The notes under the pieces were generated by a model, which was not told where the DNA came from, made no database searches, and worked only from the letters and a program-made list of their open reading frames with translations. Of a stretch of DNA of 64,000 nucleotides, positions 19,055 through 27,904 are shown piece after piece. The DNA is from Dokdonella sp. Lineage in GTDB: Bacteria; Pseudomonadota; Gammaproteobacteria; Xanthomonadales; Rhodanobacteraceae. Position 1 is the first letter of the stretch, and every line of letters begins with the position of its first letter. The translations under genes were made by a program, and so were the position numbers. Location: positions 124,001 through 188,000 of the forward strand of contig JALOBC010000001.1 of assembly GCA_023228465.1 (NCBI GenBank). Direction: 5' to 3'.

Positions 19055-21193
19055 ATGCAGGCTCGACGGTTCAGCACGGCGGCCATTGCCGCTTCCATCC
19101 TCGCCGTATGCGGCGTGTCCGTGGCCCACGCCTACGACTACACCGCACCCGTTCCAATTCGTACCGTTGCCGGTTTCGACCCGAGCAATGGCGTGGTGCC
19201 ATTCCCGAACAACCTGTTGCTCTCGGGAACGCGTGACCTGACCCTCAACATCCCGGTGGAGGACCCGACGGATTATTCCGATCCGAAGGTCGCCATGAAC
19301 ACCCAGGACGGGTTCAGCACGGTCGCGCCCTGGTCACTGACCTTCTCCCAGCCGCTCAACCCGGCCACGCTCAAGGGCGGCACCTCGCTGCGCCTGTTCG
19401 AGGTCACCCTGACCGGTCCCGGCGGCGGCGTCACCGGCGTGGTGCGCGAACTCGCCTCGCCGCAGGAATTCGTCGTCGCCCTGGCGCCTTCGGACACCAG
19501 CGGGCGCACGGTGGCCATCGTGCCGACCAGGCCCTTGCGCCAGCTCACCTCGTACATGGCGGTCGCCACCAACGGCATCGCCGATGTGAACGGACGTCCG
19601 GTGCGCGCTTCGCTGCCCTACCTGCTGGCCGAACGTCCGAACCCGCTGTGTGCGAATGGCGCCTCGACCATCCCGGCCCTTCCGGCCAGCTCCGCCTGCG
19701 CGCTGGAGCCGCTGCGCCAGCTGGTCAATTCGCAGGAAGCCGCCGCTGCGGCGGCCGGCGTGGCCAAGAGTTCGATCATCATGTCCTGGGTCGCGACCAC
19801 GCAGGGCATCACCCCGACCCTGCAGGTCCTGCAGGGCGTGACTGCGCAGTCCGACCCGGCTCCAAGCGTGATCGCCCCGACCGGCATGACCCTGGGCGAC
19901 CTTGGCATGGGCCTGCCGCCGGTGGCGGACATCTACATCGGCATGGTCGCGCTGCCCTACTACCTGTCGGCGCCGACCCAGACCCATCCGCTGGCGCCGC
20001 TGACCGGCTTCTGGAAGGCGGCCCCGGGGGCCTACATGCCACCGTTCGACCAGGCCGGCCTGGATCCGAACTCCACCAACATCACCTTTGCCAATCCGCT
20101 GCCGGTGGCGACCTCCACGCAGAAGGTGCCGCTGCTGGTCACCATTCCCAACGCCGCTTCGGGCAAGACCATGCCGGCCTCCGGCTGGCCGGTGGTGATC
20201 TTCCAGCACGGCATCACGCGCAACCGTACCGATGCGTTCGCCGTGGCCGGCACGCTCGCCGCGCAGGGCTTTGCCGTCATCGCCATGGACCTGCCGCTGC
20301 ACGGCGTCACCGACACGACCAATCCGTTCTACGTCGGCAACACGCCGCTGGCGGCGCTGGGCGTGAGCGAGCGCACCTTCGACCTGGACCTGCAGGACAA
20401 TGCCAGCGGCGCGCCGGGTCCGGACGGCAAGCCGGATCCGTCGGGTGCGTACTTCATCAACCTGACCAGCCTGCTCACCTCGCGCGACAACCTGCGCGAG
20501 AGCGTGGCCGACCTCATGGTGCTTGCACACAGCATCGGCGCGATGAAGGCCGGTGCCGCGCGTTTCGACGGCGCGCGCGTCAGCTATACGGGACAGTCGC
20601 TCGGCGGCATCGTCGGTGGTGTGTTCATGGCGGTCGATCCCAGCGTGCAGACCGCCCTGCTCAACGTGCCCGGCGGCGGCATCGCACGCATGCTGGAGGC
20701 TTCGCCGACCTTCGGCCCGGTGATCCGTGCCGGCCTCGCACAGGCGGGCCTGGAGCCGGGGACGCCGGCCTATGACGCGTATTTCATGGCCACCCAGACC
20801 ATCATCGATTCGGGCGATCCGATCAACTACGCGGGCAACAGCGCCCTGCTGGCGAGCAAGCGCCTGCTGGTCCAGGAAGTCATCGGCGGTGGTGACAACC
20901 TGCCCGACCAGGTGATCCCGAACCGCGTACCGGGCGCGCCGCTGTCAGGCACCGAGCCGCTGATTGCCGCACTCGGCCTGGCGCCGATTTCGCAGACGAC
21001 GCAGAATGCCGAAGGCATCCGCGGGGCGACGCGCTTCCTTGCCGGCACGCATGGTTCGCTGCTCGATCCGAGCGCCAGTGTCGCCGTGACGCTGGAAATG
21101 CAGGTCGAAATGGCCAGCCTGCTGCTGAGCCGCGGCACGGCAGTGCAGGTCGCCAATCCGGCCGTGCTGCAGCAGCCGCCACAGGTGCCGTGA
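19055..21193 (+). CDS. extracellular VolA/Pla-1-type lipase
   Basis: Encodes 712 residues with a signal peptide (cleavage after ~26, VAHAYD). The N-terminal third, with GVVPFPNNLLL and TFSQPLNPATL, matches the bacterial virulence-factor lipase N-terminal domain, an Ig-like fold. The alpha/beta-hydrolase part has the oxyanion segment PVVIFQHGITRNR (~380-392) and nucleophile GQSLGG (Ser515). A catalytic His is plausible in LAGTHGSLLDP near the C-terminus. It should hydrolyse lipids or lysophospholipids outside the cell or on its surface. A GAGGGG ribosome-binding site precedes the ATG, and a strong terminator follows. Confidence 0.85.
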   Translation: MQARRFSTAAIAASILAVCGVSVAHAYDYTAPVPIRTVAGFDPSNGVVPFPNNLLLSGTRDLTLNIPVEDPTDYSDPKVAMNTQDGFSTVAPWSLTFSQPLNPATLKGGTSLRLFEVTLTGPGGGVTGVVRELASPQEFVVALAPSDTSGRTVAIVPTRPLRQLTSYMAVATNGIADVNGRPVRASLPYLLAERPNPLCANGASTIPALPASSACALEPLRQLVNSQEAAAAAAGVAKSSIIMSWVATTQGITPTLQVLQGVTAQSDPAPSVIAPTGMTLGDLGMGLPPVADIYIGMVALPYYLSAPTQTHPLAPLTGFWKAAPGAYMPPFDQAGLDPNSTNITFANPLPVATSTQKVPLLVTIPNAASGKTMPASGWPVVIFQHGITRNRTDAFAVAGTLAAQGFAVIAMDLPLHGVTDTTNPFYVGNTPLAALGVSERTFDLDLQDNASGAPGPDGKPDPSGAYFINLTSLLTSRDNLRESVADLMVLAHSIGAMKAGAARFDGARVSYTGQSLGGIVGGVFMAVDPSVQTALLNVPGGGIARMLEASPTFGPVIRAGLAQAGLEPGTPAYDAYFMATQTIIDSGDPINYAGNSALLASKRLLVQEVIGGGDNLPDQVIPNRVPGAPLSGTEPLIAALGLAPISQTTQNAEGIRGATRFLAGTHGSLLDPSASVAVTLEMQVEMASLLLSRGTAVQVANPAVLQQPPQVP

Positions 21194-21222
21194 CCGGCCC
21201 ATTCGTATCCTCCTGAAAGCTG

Positions 21223-21257
21223 CACGAGGGGCGCCCGCAACGGCGCCCCTCGTGTTT
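21223..21257 (+). terminator. rho-independent terminator after the lipase gene
   Basis: A 13-bp perfect GC-rich stem, CACGAGGGGCGCC with GGCGCCCCTCGTG, closes a six-base loop and is followed by TTTGT. It lies 30 bases after the lipase stop and also ends any read-through from the left toward purC, which is transcribed in the opposite direction from the right. Confidence 0.9.
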
Positions 21258-21390
21258 GTGGATCATGCGGTCACGCTTGGCCCGCACGTGCCCCAGGCGC
21301 GCCGTTGCAGGCACTGCAGCGGGCGCGCCAGGCGCCCTGCGATAGGTACGTTGCGGCTCGACCGGGTGCGTCGGCCGTCGCGCCGCGCGC

Positions 21391-22287
21391 TCAGTCGAGC
21401 ACGATCCCGGCGAGGCGCTGCAGCGCCTCGGCGTAGCGGGCGGCGGTGCCTTCGATGACGCTGCGCGGCAGCGCCGGGCCGGGCGCGCGCTTGTTCCAGT
21501 CCAGGGTTTCCAGGTAGTCACGCACGTATTGCTTGTCGTAGCTTGGCGGACTGCTGCCCACCTGGTACTGGTCCGCCGGCCAGAAGCGCGAGGAGTCGGG
21601 CGTCAGCATTTCATCCATGACGTACAGTTGGCCGTTCGCATCGGTGCCGAACTCGAACTTGGTGTCGGCGATCAGGATGCCGCGTTCGGCGGCATAGGCG
21701 GCCGCGTGGCGGTAGAGGGCCAGCGTCGCCGCGCGGACCTGTTCGGCGAGGTTCGCGCCAATGCTGGCGACGACCCGGTCGAAGCCGATGTTCTCGTCGT
21801 GCTGACCGGCGGCCGCCTTGGTCGAGGGCGTGAAGATCGGTTCGGGCAGGCGTTCGGCCTGGCGCAGTCCGGCCGGCAGCGGGATGCCGCACAAACGGCC
21901 GCTGGCCTGGTAGTCCTTCCAGCCCGAGCCGATCAGGTAGCCGCGGGCAATGGCCTCCACCGGCACCGGCGTGAGGCGCCGGGCCACCACGCTGCGCCTG
22001 ACGTAGAGCGCGGTGTCGGTGCCCGGCGGCAGTACCGAGGCCACCTCGCGGCCGGTCAGGTGGTTCTGCATGAGGTGCGCGGTGCGTGCGAACCAGAAGT
22101 TCGAGATCTGGGTCAGCATCTCGCCCTTGCCCGGAATCGGATCGGGCAGGACCACGTCGAAGGCGCTCAGGCGGTCGCTGGCGACGATCAGCAGCTCATC
22201 CGTGCCAAGCGCGTAGACGTCGCGCACCTTGCCGCGGTGCAGGAGCGGCAGCTGCGGCAGGCTGGATTCGGAAAGGACGGTGGGCAC
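21391..22287 (-). CDS. purC: phosphoribosylaminoimidazole-succinocarboxamide synthase
   Basis: Encodes 298 residues. It joins aspartate to CAIR to make SAICAR in purine synthesis, using ATP. The [12 protein letters not shown] segment, [19 protein letters not shown] and [12 protein letters not shown] are family signatures, and the length matches the longer fungal-like form common in Xanthomonadales. The GTG at 22287 is chosen because a GGGAA ribosome-binding site precedes it and the protein then begins [14 protein letters not shown]; the longer frame has no support. Confidence 0.95.
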   Translation of the reverse strand: MPTVLSESSLPQLPLLHRGKVRDVYALGTDELLIVASDRLSAFDVVLPDPIPGKGEMLTQISNFWFARTAHLMQNHLTGREVASVLPPGTDTALYVRRSVVARRLTPVPVEAIARGYLIGSGWKDYQASGRLCGIPLPAGLRQAERLPEPIFTPSTKAAAGQHDENIGFDRVVASIGANLAEQVRAATLALYRHAAAYAAERGILIADTKFEFGTDANGQLYVMDEMLTPDSSRFWPADQYQVGSSPPSYDKQYVRDYLETLDWNKRAPGPALPRSVIEGTAARYAEALQRLAGIVLD

Positions 22288-22451
22288 GGCACGTTCCCGC
22301 TGGAAGTGACCGCTGATTGTAGTGCCGTGCGGGCGCGCGCCGCGCACTTGCTAGAATCGCCGTTCCTCATCCAAAGCCCTGTCATGTGCCTGCATCCAAT
22401 CCGTTCTTTGGCCGCGCCGCGCCCTCCGGCGGCTGACGCAGCCTCACAGGC

Positions 22452-23246
22452 ATGATCGGCAAACTCATCGGCGCCTTTCTTGGCGTGGCCCTGATCCACG
22501 GCTGGCTCGGCTTCGGCGTGGGCCTGCTGATCGGCCACTTCTACGACCGCTACGTCGCCCGCCTGCGCGCACCGTCGCTGGGCGCCGGCTACATCGAGCC
22601 GGTCTTTGCCTTCGCCGGCGCGCTGGCCAAGTCCGATGGCCGCGTTTCCGAGCGCGAGATCGCCGCTGCCGAAGCGCTGATGGAACGCCTGCGCCTGAAT
22701 CCCGAGCAGCGCCGCGTTGCGGTCGAGCGCTTTACCGCCGGCAAGCAGGCCGGCTTCGATGTCGCAGGCACGGTCGCGGAACTGCGTGCCTGGTGCCGCG
22801 GGCGGGGTGACCGCGCCATGGTCGTGCTCGATCCGCTGCTCGACCTCATCTATGCCGAGGGCCCGCCATCGCCCGCCAAGGCGGCACTGGTGCGCCAGCT
22901 GTGTGCCGCGCTCGGGGTCAGCGAGCAGACCTTCGTCTGGCTTGCCGCCATGAAGGGTTACGTGCCGGTAGCGACCGCGGCCGGGCCGCGCCCGGGCGGC
23001 CCGCGTCCGGGCGGCGCGCGCCCACCGCCCACGCCGGCGGCGCCGCTCGACCCCTATGCCGTGCTCGGCGTGGCGCGCACGGCCGACGAACGCACCGTCA
23101 AGCACGCCTACCGCAAGCTGATCAGCCAGCATCACCCCGACAAGCTCGGCGATGTGCCTGAGGAGCTCAAGCGCCGCGCCGAGCGTCGTGCAGGCGAGAT
23201 CAACGCAGCGTGGGAAAGCATCAAGGAAGCGCGCGGCTTCAAGTGA
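22452..23246 (+). CDS. djlA: DjlA-type co-chaperone with TerB and J domains
   Basis: Encodes 264 residues: one N-terminal membrane segment with [16 protein letters not shown], a TerB-like helical domain (~50-160) beginning [19 protein letters not shown], a Pro/Gly/Arg linker and a C-terminal J domain (~200-264) with the catalytic HPD in SQHHPDKL. DjlA is an inner-membrane protein that stimulates DnaK. A CTTGCTAGAAT sequence just upstream (22348-22358) resembles a -10 region. It is divergent from purC. Confidence 0.9.
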   Translation: MIGKLIGAFLGVALIHGWLGFGVGLLIGHFYDRYVARLRAPSLGAGYIEPVFAFAGALAKSDGRVSEREIAAAEALMERLRLNPEQRRVAVERFTAGKQAGFDVAGTVAELRAWCRGRGDRAMVVLDPLLDLIYAEGPPSPAKAALVRQLCAALGVSEQTFVWLAAMKGYVPVATAAGPRPGGPRPGGARPPPTPAAPLDPYAVLGVARTADERTVKHAYRKLISQHHPDKLGDVPEELKRRAERRAGEINAAWESIKEARGFK

Positions 23247-23299
23247 ACCGACCCGCGCCCCGAGCCGGGCGCGGCAGGCAACCAACCGTGGAGAAAGCC

Positions 23300-23974
23300 A
23301 TGTCCAGGCAAGCCAGCATCATCGCCCCGTCCATCCTCTCGGCCGACTTCGCACGCCTCGGTGCGGAGGTGGATGCGGTGCTCGCCGCCGGCGCCGGCTG
23401 GATCCATTTCGACGTGATGGACAACCATTACGTGCCGAATCTCACCTTTGGCGCGCCGCTGTGCAGGGCGCTGCGCAAATACGGCGTGAGCGCGCCCATC
23501 GACGTGCACCTGATGGTCAAGCCGGTGGACCGCATCGTGCCGGACTTCGCCGATGCCGGCGCGACTTCCGTCAGTTTCCATCCGGAAGCGAGCGAGCACA
23601 TCGACCGCACCATCCAGTTGATCCATGAATGCGGCATGCAGGCGGGCCTGGTGTTCAATCCGGCCACGCCCCTCGATTATCTTGACTACACTCTCGACCG
23701 GCTCGACATCGTGCTGATCATGTCGGTGAACCCGGGCTTTGGCGGGCAGACCTTCATTCCCTCGGCACTGGAGAAGCTGCGCCAGGCGCGTGCGCGCATC
23801 GATGCCAGCGGCCGAGCGGTGCGTCTGGAAATCGATGGTGGCGTCAAGCCGGACAACATCGGCGCGATCGCCCGCGCCGGGGCCGACACCTTCGTGGCCG
23901 GCTCGGCCATCTTCGGCGAGGCGGATTACGCCGCGGTAATCGCTGCCATGCAGGCGGAAATTGCGGCGGCCTGA
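23300..23974 (+). CDS. rpe: ribulose-phosphate 3-epimerase
   Basis: Encodes 224 residues, a TIM barrel that converts ribulose 5-phosphate into xylulose 5-phosphate in the pentose phosphate pathway. Key motifs are [52 protein letters not shown] and the phosphate-binding [10 protein letters not shown] and FVAGSAIFG. The ATG at 23300 follows a GGAG ribosome-binding site; the upstream extension in frame is not conserved. It is 53 bases after djlA, so probably in the same transcript. Confidence 0.95.
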   Translation: MSRQASIIAPSILSADFARLGAEVDAVLAAGAGWIHFDVMDNHYVPNLTFGAPLCRALRKYGVSAPIDVHLMVKPVDRIVPDFADAGATSVSFHPEASEHIDRTIQLIHECGMQAGLVFNPATPLDYLDYTLDRLDIVLIMSVNPGFGGQTFIPSALEKLRQARARIDASGRAVRLEIDGGVKPDNIGAIARAGADTFVAGSAIFGEADYAAVIAAMQAEIAAA

Positions 23975-24015
23975 TTCTCGGGTCCTGCCGCCGTCGGCGG
24001 TCCCCAGGGGAGTGG

Positions 24016-25044
24016 ATGATGAAGTCAAGCGCACTGTTTGCCGTGGCACTGGTGGCGGTCGCATCGATCGCAGTGGCGGTCGAGCCGGTGACGAGCGGGC
24101 CGGCCATGGACTATCAGCCGGCGGTGATCCGCTCGAGCGACGATGGGGCGCGCATCGTGGTGTTCGAGCGGCTGGATCCGTCGACCTATTCCGGCGATCT
24201 GTGGCTCACCCGCTCGACGGATGGCGGCACGAGCTGGACGGCGCCGACGCCGATCATCGCCAGCGCCGCCAACGAGCGCCATCCAGCGCTGGTGCAGCTC
24301 GGCCCGGCGGACTATGCGCTGTTCTACCTGCGCGGCACCGGCAATGCCTATCGCATCTGGCGCGCGACCAGCAGCGACGGCCGGGACTTCACGGTCGAGG
24401 CAGCGCTCGACCTGGGCTGGCCGGATGCCGGCGACATCAATCCCCATGTAATCCGCCACGCCGACGGGACGCTGACGATGAGCTACCAGCACCTGGGCAG
24501 CGGCAGCCACATGGCCCAGTCGCACGACGGCGGCAGGACCTGGGACACTCGCCGGACCGTCATCGCCAGCGCCAGCCAGCTGCCGCGCGTCGCCTTCCGC
24601 GAGCGCGACGGCCTGTTTCTGGCCAGCTACCAGGTGGGCAGCAGCGCGCTGTCCATGCATGTCAAGACCAGCACGGACGCGTATGACTGGAGCGCACCGG
24701 CGCGGGATTTCGCCGTCACCGGCAACAACCACGATTCGCTGCCGGTGGTGATGCCGGACGGCGCCTTTGCGCTGTTCTGGATCCGCCAGAACAGCCCGGG
24801 CTTCGATATCGCGGTGCGCCGTTCGCTGGATGGCATCACCTGGTCGCCAGCGCTGGCCGTCACCAGCACGCCGGGTGAAGACGATGTCGAGCCGCATCCG
24901 CTGGTCGGAACTTCCGCCACACGCGTCGAACTCTACTGGGGGCGCGACGTGCCGGCCGGCAGCCGCAGTCACGACATCGTGCGCGATCCTGCCGTGCTGG
25001 TCGTCGCCGACGCGCTGTTCGAGCACGGTTTCGAGGCGCCCTGA
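24016..25044 (+). CDS. secreted sialidase/BNR-repeat-like protein
   Basis: Encodes 342 residues with a signal peptide (ends near residue 22). The mature protein has several BNR/Asp-box-like repeats such as STDGGTSW, SHDGGRTWD and SLDGITW, giving a beta-propeller pattern, so it may bind or hydrolyse sialic acid or other glycans; the catalytic Tyr/Glu pair cannot be confirmed. The C-terminus ends ALFEHGFEAP, a tail similar to two other secreted proteins in this window (30720-32489 and 32749-33492). It lies between rpe and trpE with a 13-base gap before trpE. Confidence 0.75.
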   Translation: MMKSSALFAVALVAVASIAVAVEPVTSGPAMDYQPAVIRSSDDGARIVVFERLDPSTYSGDLWLTRSTDGGTSWTAPTPIIASAANERHPALVQLGPADYALFYLRGTGNAYRIWRATSSDGRDFTVEAALDLGWPDAGDINPHVIRHADGTLTMSYQHLGSGSHMAQSHDGGRTWDTRRTVIASASQLPRVAFRERDGLFLASYQVGSSALSMHVKTSTDAYDWSAPARDFAVTGNNHDSLPVVMPDGAFALFWIRQNSPGFDIAVRRSLDGITWSPALAVTSTPGEDDVEPHPLVGTSATRVELYWGRDVPAGSRSHDIVRDPAVLVVADALFEHGFEAP

Positions 25045-25057
25045 ACAGGTTCGACCC

Positions 25058-26533
25058 ATGATCACCCGCGAACAATTCGACGCACTGGCCGCGCAAGGCT
25101 ACGCACGCATCCCCGTCGCGCGCGAGGTGCTGTCCGACCTCGATACGCCGCTGTCGGTGTATCTGAAGCTCGCCGACGGGCCGTATGCCTATCTCTTCGA
25201 ATCGGTCGAGGGCGGCGAGAACTGGGGGCGGCATTCGATCATCGGCCTGCCGTGCCGGCGGGTGTATGCGCTGCGCGGCAATCGCCTGTCGATCGAGGAA
25301 CTCGGCGAAGTGCTCGAAGAGCGCGAGGTCGCCGATCCGCTGGCCGAGATCGAAGCCATCCGGGCCGCATATCGGGTGGCCGAAATCGACGGGCTGCCCG
25401 CCTTCACTGGCGGCCTGGTGGGCTACTTCGGTTTCGAGAGCATCGGCTGGATCGAGCCGCGCCTGGCGCGCCCCGGCAAGCCCGACGAGCTGGACACGCC
25501 CGATGCGCTGCTGATGCTGTCCGAGGAGGTGGCGGTCTTCGACAATCGCAAGGGCCGCCTGTATCTCATCGTGCATGCCGATCCTGACCAGCCGCAGGCC
25601 TACGCACGTGCCTGTCGGCGGCTGGACGAACTGGTGTTCCGCCTGCGCCACTCCGGCTCCGGTTATCCGGACGTGCTCGATCCGCGCGCGCTGGAGGAAG
25701 CCGATTTCCGTTCCAGCTTCACGCGCGAGGCCTTCGAGGCGATGGTCGAGCGCGCCAAGGACCATATCCGCGCCGGCGACATCTTCCAGGTCGTGCCGTC
25801 GCAGCGGCTGTCGGTGCCCTTCAGCGCGCGGCCGGTGGATGTCTATCGCGCCCTGCGCGCGCTCAATCCCTCGCCGTACATGTACTTCGTCGATCTGGGC
25901 GCGACCCAGATCGTCGGTTCCTCGCCGGAGATCCTGGTGCGCCTCAAGGCCGGGCGCGTCGTGGTGCGACCGATCGCCGGCACGCGCCCGCGTGGCAGGA
26001 CGCCCGAGGAAGATGCCGCGCTGGAAGCCGAGCTGCTGGCCGACGAGAAGGAGCGCGCCGAGCACCTGATGCTGATCGACCTGGGCCGCAACGACATCGG
26101 CCGGGTCAGCAAGACAGGCAGCGTCGAGCTGACCGAGAGCTTCGCCGTCGAGCGCTACTCGCACGTCATGCACATCGTCAGCCAGGTCGAGGGCGACCTG
26201 CGCCCCGGCCTGTCCTACATGGATGTCCTCAAGGCGACCTTTCCGGCGGGCACGGTCAGTGGTGCGCCAAAGATCCGTGCCATCGAACTGATCCAGCAGC
26301 TGGAACCGCACAAGCGCAACATCTACGCCGGCGCGATCGGTTACATCGCCTGGAACGGCGACGCCGACACCGCCATCGCCATCCGCACCGCGGTCATCCA
26401 GGATGGACGCCTGCATGTCCAGGCCGGCGCCGGCATCGTCTTCGATTCCGACCCGGCCAGGGAGTGGGAGGAAACCATGAACAAGGGCCGCGCGCTGTTC
26501 CGCGCGGTGGCGCAGGCGGCCGGCGGCTTGTGA
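25058..26533 (+). CDS. trpE: anthranilate synthase component I
   Basis: Encodes 491 residues. It makes anthranilate from chorismate with the glutamine amidotransferase TrpG. The chorismate-binding domain (~230-490) carries FQVVPSQRLSVPF, VGSSPEILVRL, RPIAGTRPRGRT, LIDLGRNDIGRVS and VSGAPKIRAIELI; the N-terminal allosteric part has the usual LESVEGGENWGRHSI-like segment (here FESVEGG). No leader peptide is visible upstream. It is separated from trpG by about 7.6 kb. Confidence 0.96.
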   Translation: MITREQFDALAAQGYARIPVAREVLSDLDTPLSVYLKLADGPYAYLFESVEGGENWGRHSIIGLPCRRVYALRGNRLSIEELGEVLEEREVADPLAEIEAIRAAYRVAEIDGLPAFTGGLVGYFGFESIGWIEPRLARPGKPDELDTPDALLMLSEEVAVFDNRKGRLYLIVHADPDQPQAYARACRRLDELVFRLRHSGSGYPDVLDPRALEEADFRSSFTREAFEAMVERAKDHIRAGDIFQVVPSQRLSVPFSARPVDVYRALRALNPSPYMYFVDLGATQIVGSSPEILVRLKAGRVVVRPIAGTRPRGRTPEEDAALEAELLADEKERAEHLMLIDLGRNDIGRVSKTGSVELTESFAVERYSHVMHIVSQVEGDLRPGLSYMDVLKATFPAGTVSGAPKIRAIELIQQLEPHKRNIYAGAIGYIAWNGDADTAIAIRTAVIQDGRLHVQAGAGIVFDSDPAREWEETMNKGRALFRAVAQAAGGL

Positions 26534-27169
26534 ACGTGCCACAGTGTCCTCGCGGCGTGGGAACGACCGAGCGCGCCCTGTGCGGCGTCGCCGCGGCCGC
26601 GCACGCCCTGCCTGCGCCAGGCAGGGATCATGCGCGACGGCCCGGCGCGGCGCTTTCCGAACCCTTGCTTGACGGCCTGTCTCGCACCCGACAGCTTCCG
26701 GAGACGCCGGGGCAGTTCATGGCCAGGCTCAGGCTCAGGCGCGGGCGTGGATGGCCGCTACGTCCTCGGCGCATGAAGTGTGGCGCGCCAGGTGGCGGCA
26801 TCTGGGGCTTCGAGCGTTCTTTGGCTGCCAAAATCGTCGGCTTGCGCGCCGAGCCCACCGCGCCCGCATTGGAGTGGATCTCGAAATGCACCGACCACTG
26901 CCGCCGCGGTGCAGCCACGCAGATCGGCAAACAGCGGTCGCCGGGGCATATCCTGGGAGATGGCCCACCGATGAGCCGGTGGACCTGCAACCATGCCGGC
27001 ACAGCGTCACGCAAGGAAATGCATTGCCGTCGACCCGTGCGCGAGCCATGGGTACACTTCGTCAGACCTCGCTTACCTTGAGGGCGGAGCCCGGGGGCTG
27101 TCCGATTGTGGATGAACCAAGGCCACTGAATCCGCGTGTCCCGCACGGAATGCGCAGCCGAATGCCATC
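26534..27169. other. gene-free stretch after trpE
   Basis: Some 636 bases between trpE and the sigma-factor gene. Open frames exist on both strands but look like GC-rich chance frames: they are Arg/Pro/Ala-rich, with no ribosome-binding site and no recognisable family. No strong terminator hairpin or insertion-sequence end is seen. It may be decayed sequence at the left edge of the accessory block. Confidence 0.5.
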
Positions 27170-27904
27170 GTGACGTACGGCCATGATCGAACGGCCCGGT
27201 TCCCAGAAACCAGCTGGGGACTGGTGGTTGCTACCGGAAGCGGCGCGGGTGACGCGCTTGCCGAGCTTTGCGTCCGCTACTGGATGCCGATCTATGCAAG
27301 TCTGCGCCGCCAGGGCTTTGCATCAGCGGAGGCGGAGGATCTGGTGCAGGGGTTCTTCCTGCACCTGATTGAACAGGGAACGGTTGCACGCGCCGAGCGC
27401 GAGCGCGGGCGCTTTCGCAATTTCATGCTCGGCGCGCTGCGCCGCTTCCTCGGCAGCGAAAGCGAACGCGAGCGCGCGCTCAAGCGTGGCAGTGACTGTC
27501 ACTTCGTTCCCTTCGATGCCGCCACGATGGAGTCCCTGCTGCCCGTCACCGATGAGAGCGCGCTGTCGCTCGACCTGCAGTTCGATCGGGAGTGGGCGCG
27601 TACCCTGATCGACAACGCCGTTGGTACGCTGCGCGAGCAACACGTGCGTGAGGGCGACGGCGAACTGTTCGATGCGCTGCGCGCATGCCTCGATCCGGGC
27701 GCTGGCGTGCCGACATACGTGGAGCTCGCGCGGCGCCTGGGCCGCAGTGAGGGCGCCGTAAAGACCGCGGTGCACCGGTTGCGACGGCGCTTTCGCGACG
27801 TGTTGCGCCGTGAAGTCGCTTGCACCGTGGCGGCGGCCGACGAGGTGGAAGCGGAGCTTGCGCATCTGCGCGATGTGCTGTCCACCGGGCCTGCGTCGAC
27901 GTGA
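27170..27904 (+). CDS. ECF-like sigma-70 family factor
   Basis: Encodes 244 residues. It starts with FPETSWGLVVATGS, has EAEDLVQGFFLHLIE (region 2) and a C-terminal helix-turn-helix part with YVELARRLGRSEGAVKTAVHRLRRRFRDVL (region 4). This is the ECF-like group that accompanies serine/threonine kinases in Planctomycetes and some Gammaproteobacteria. Its stop overlaps the kinase GTG (GTGA), so the two are one operon. The start is a GTG at 27170. The partner kinase presumably links an outside signal to its activity, but that is inferred from gene order. Confidence 0.85.
   Translation: MTYGHDRTARFPETSWGLVVATGSGAGDALAELCVRYWMPIYASLRRQGFASAEAEDLVQGFFLHLIEQGTVARAERERGRFRNFMLGALRRFLGSESERERALKRGSDCHFVPFDAATMESLLPVTDESALSLDLQFDREWARTLIDNAVGTLREQHVREGDGELFDALRACLDPGAGVPTYVELARRLGRSEGAVKTAVHRLRRRFRDVLRREVACTVAAADEVEAELAHLRDVLSTGPAST

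Noticed and set aside
26464-27081. 205-codon plus-strand frame after trpE
   Set aside because: It overlaps the trpE end in another frame, has no homology signs and no ribosome-binding site.
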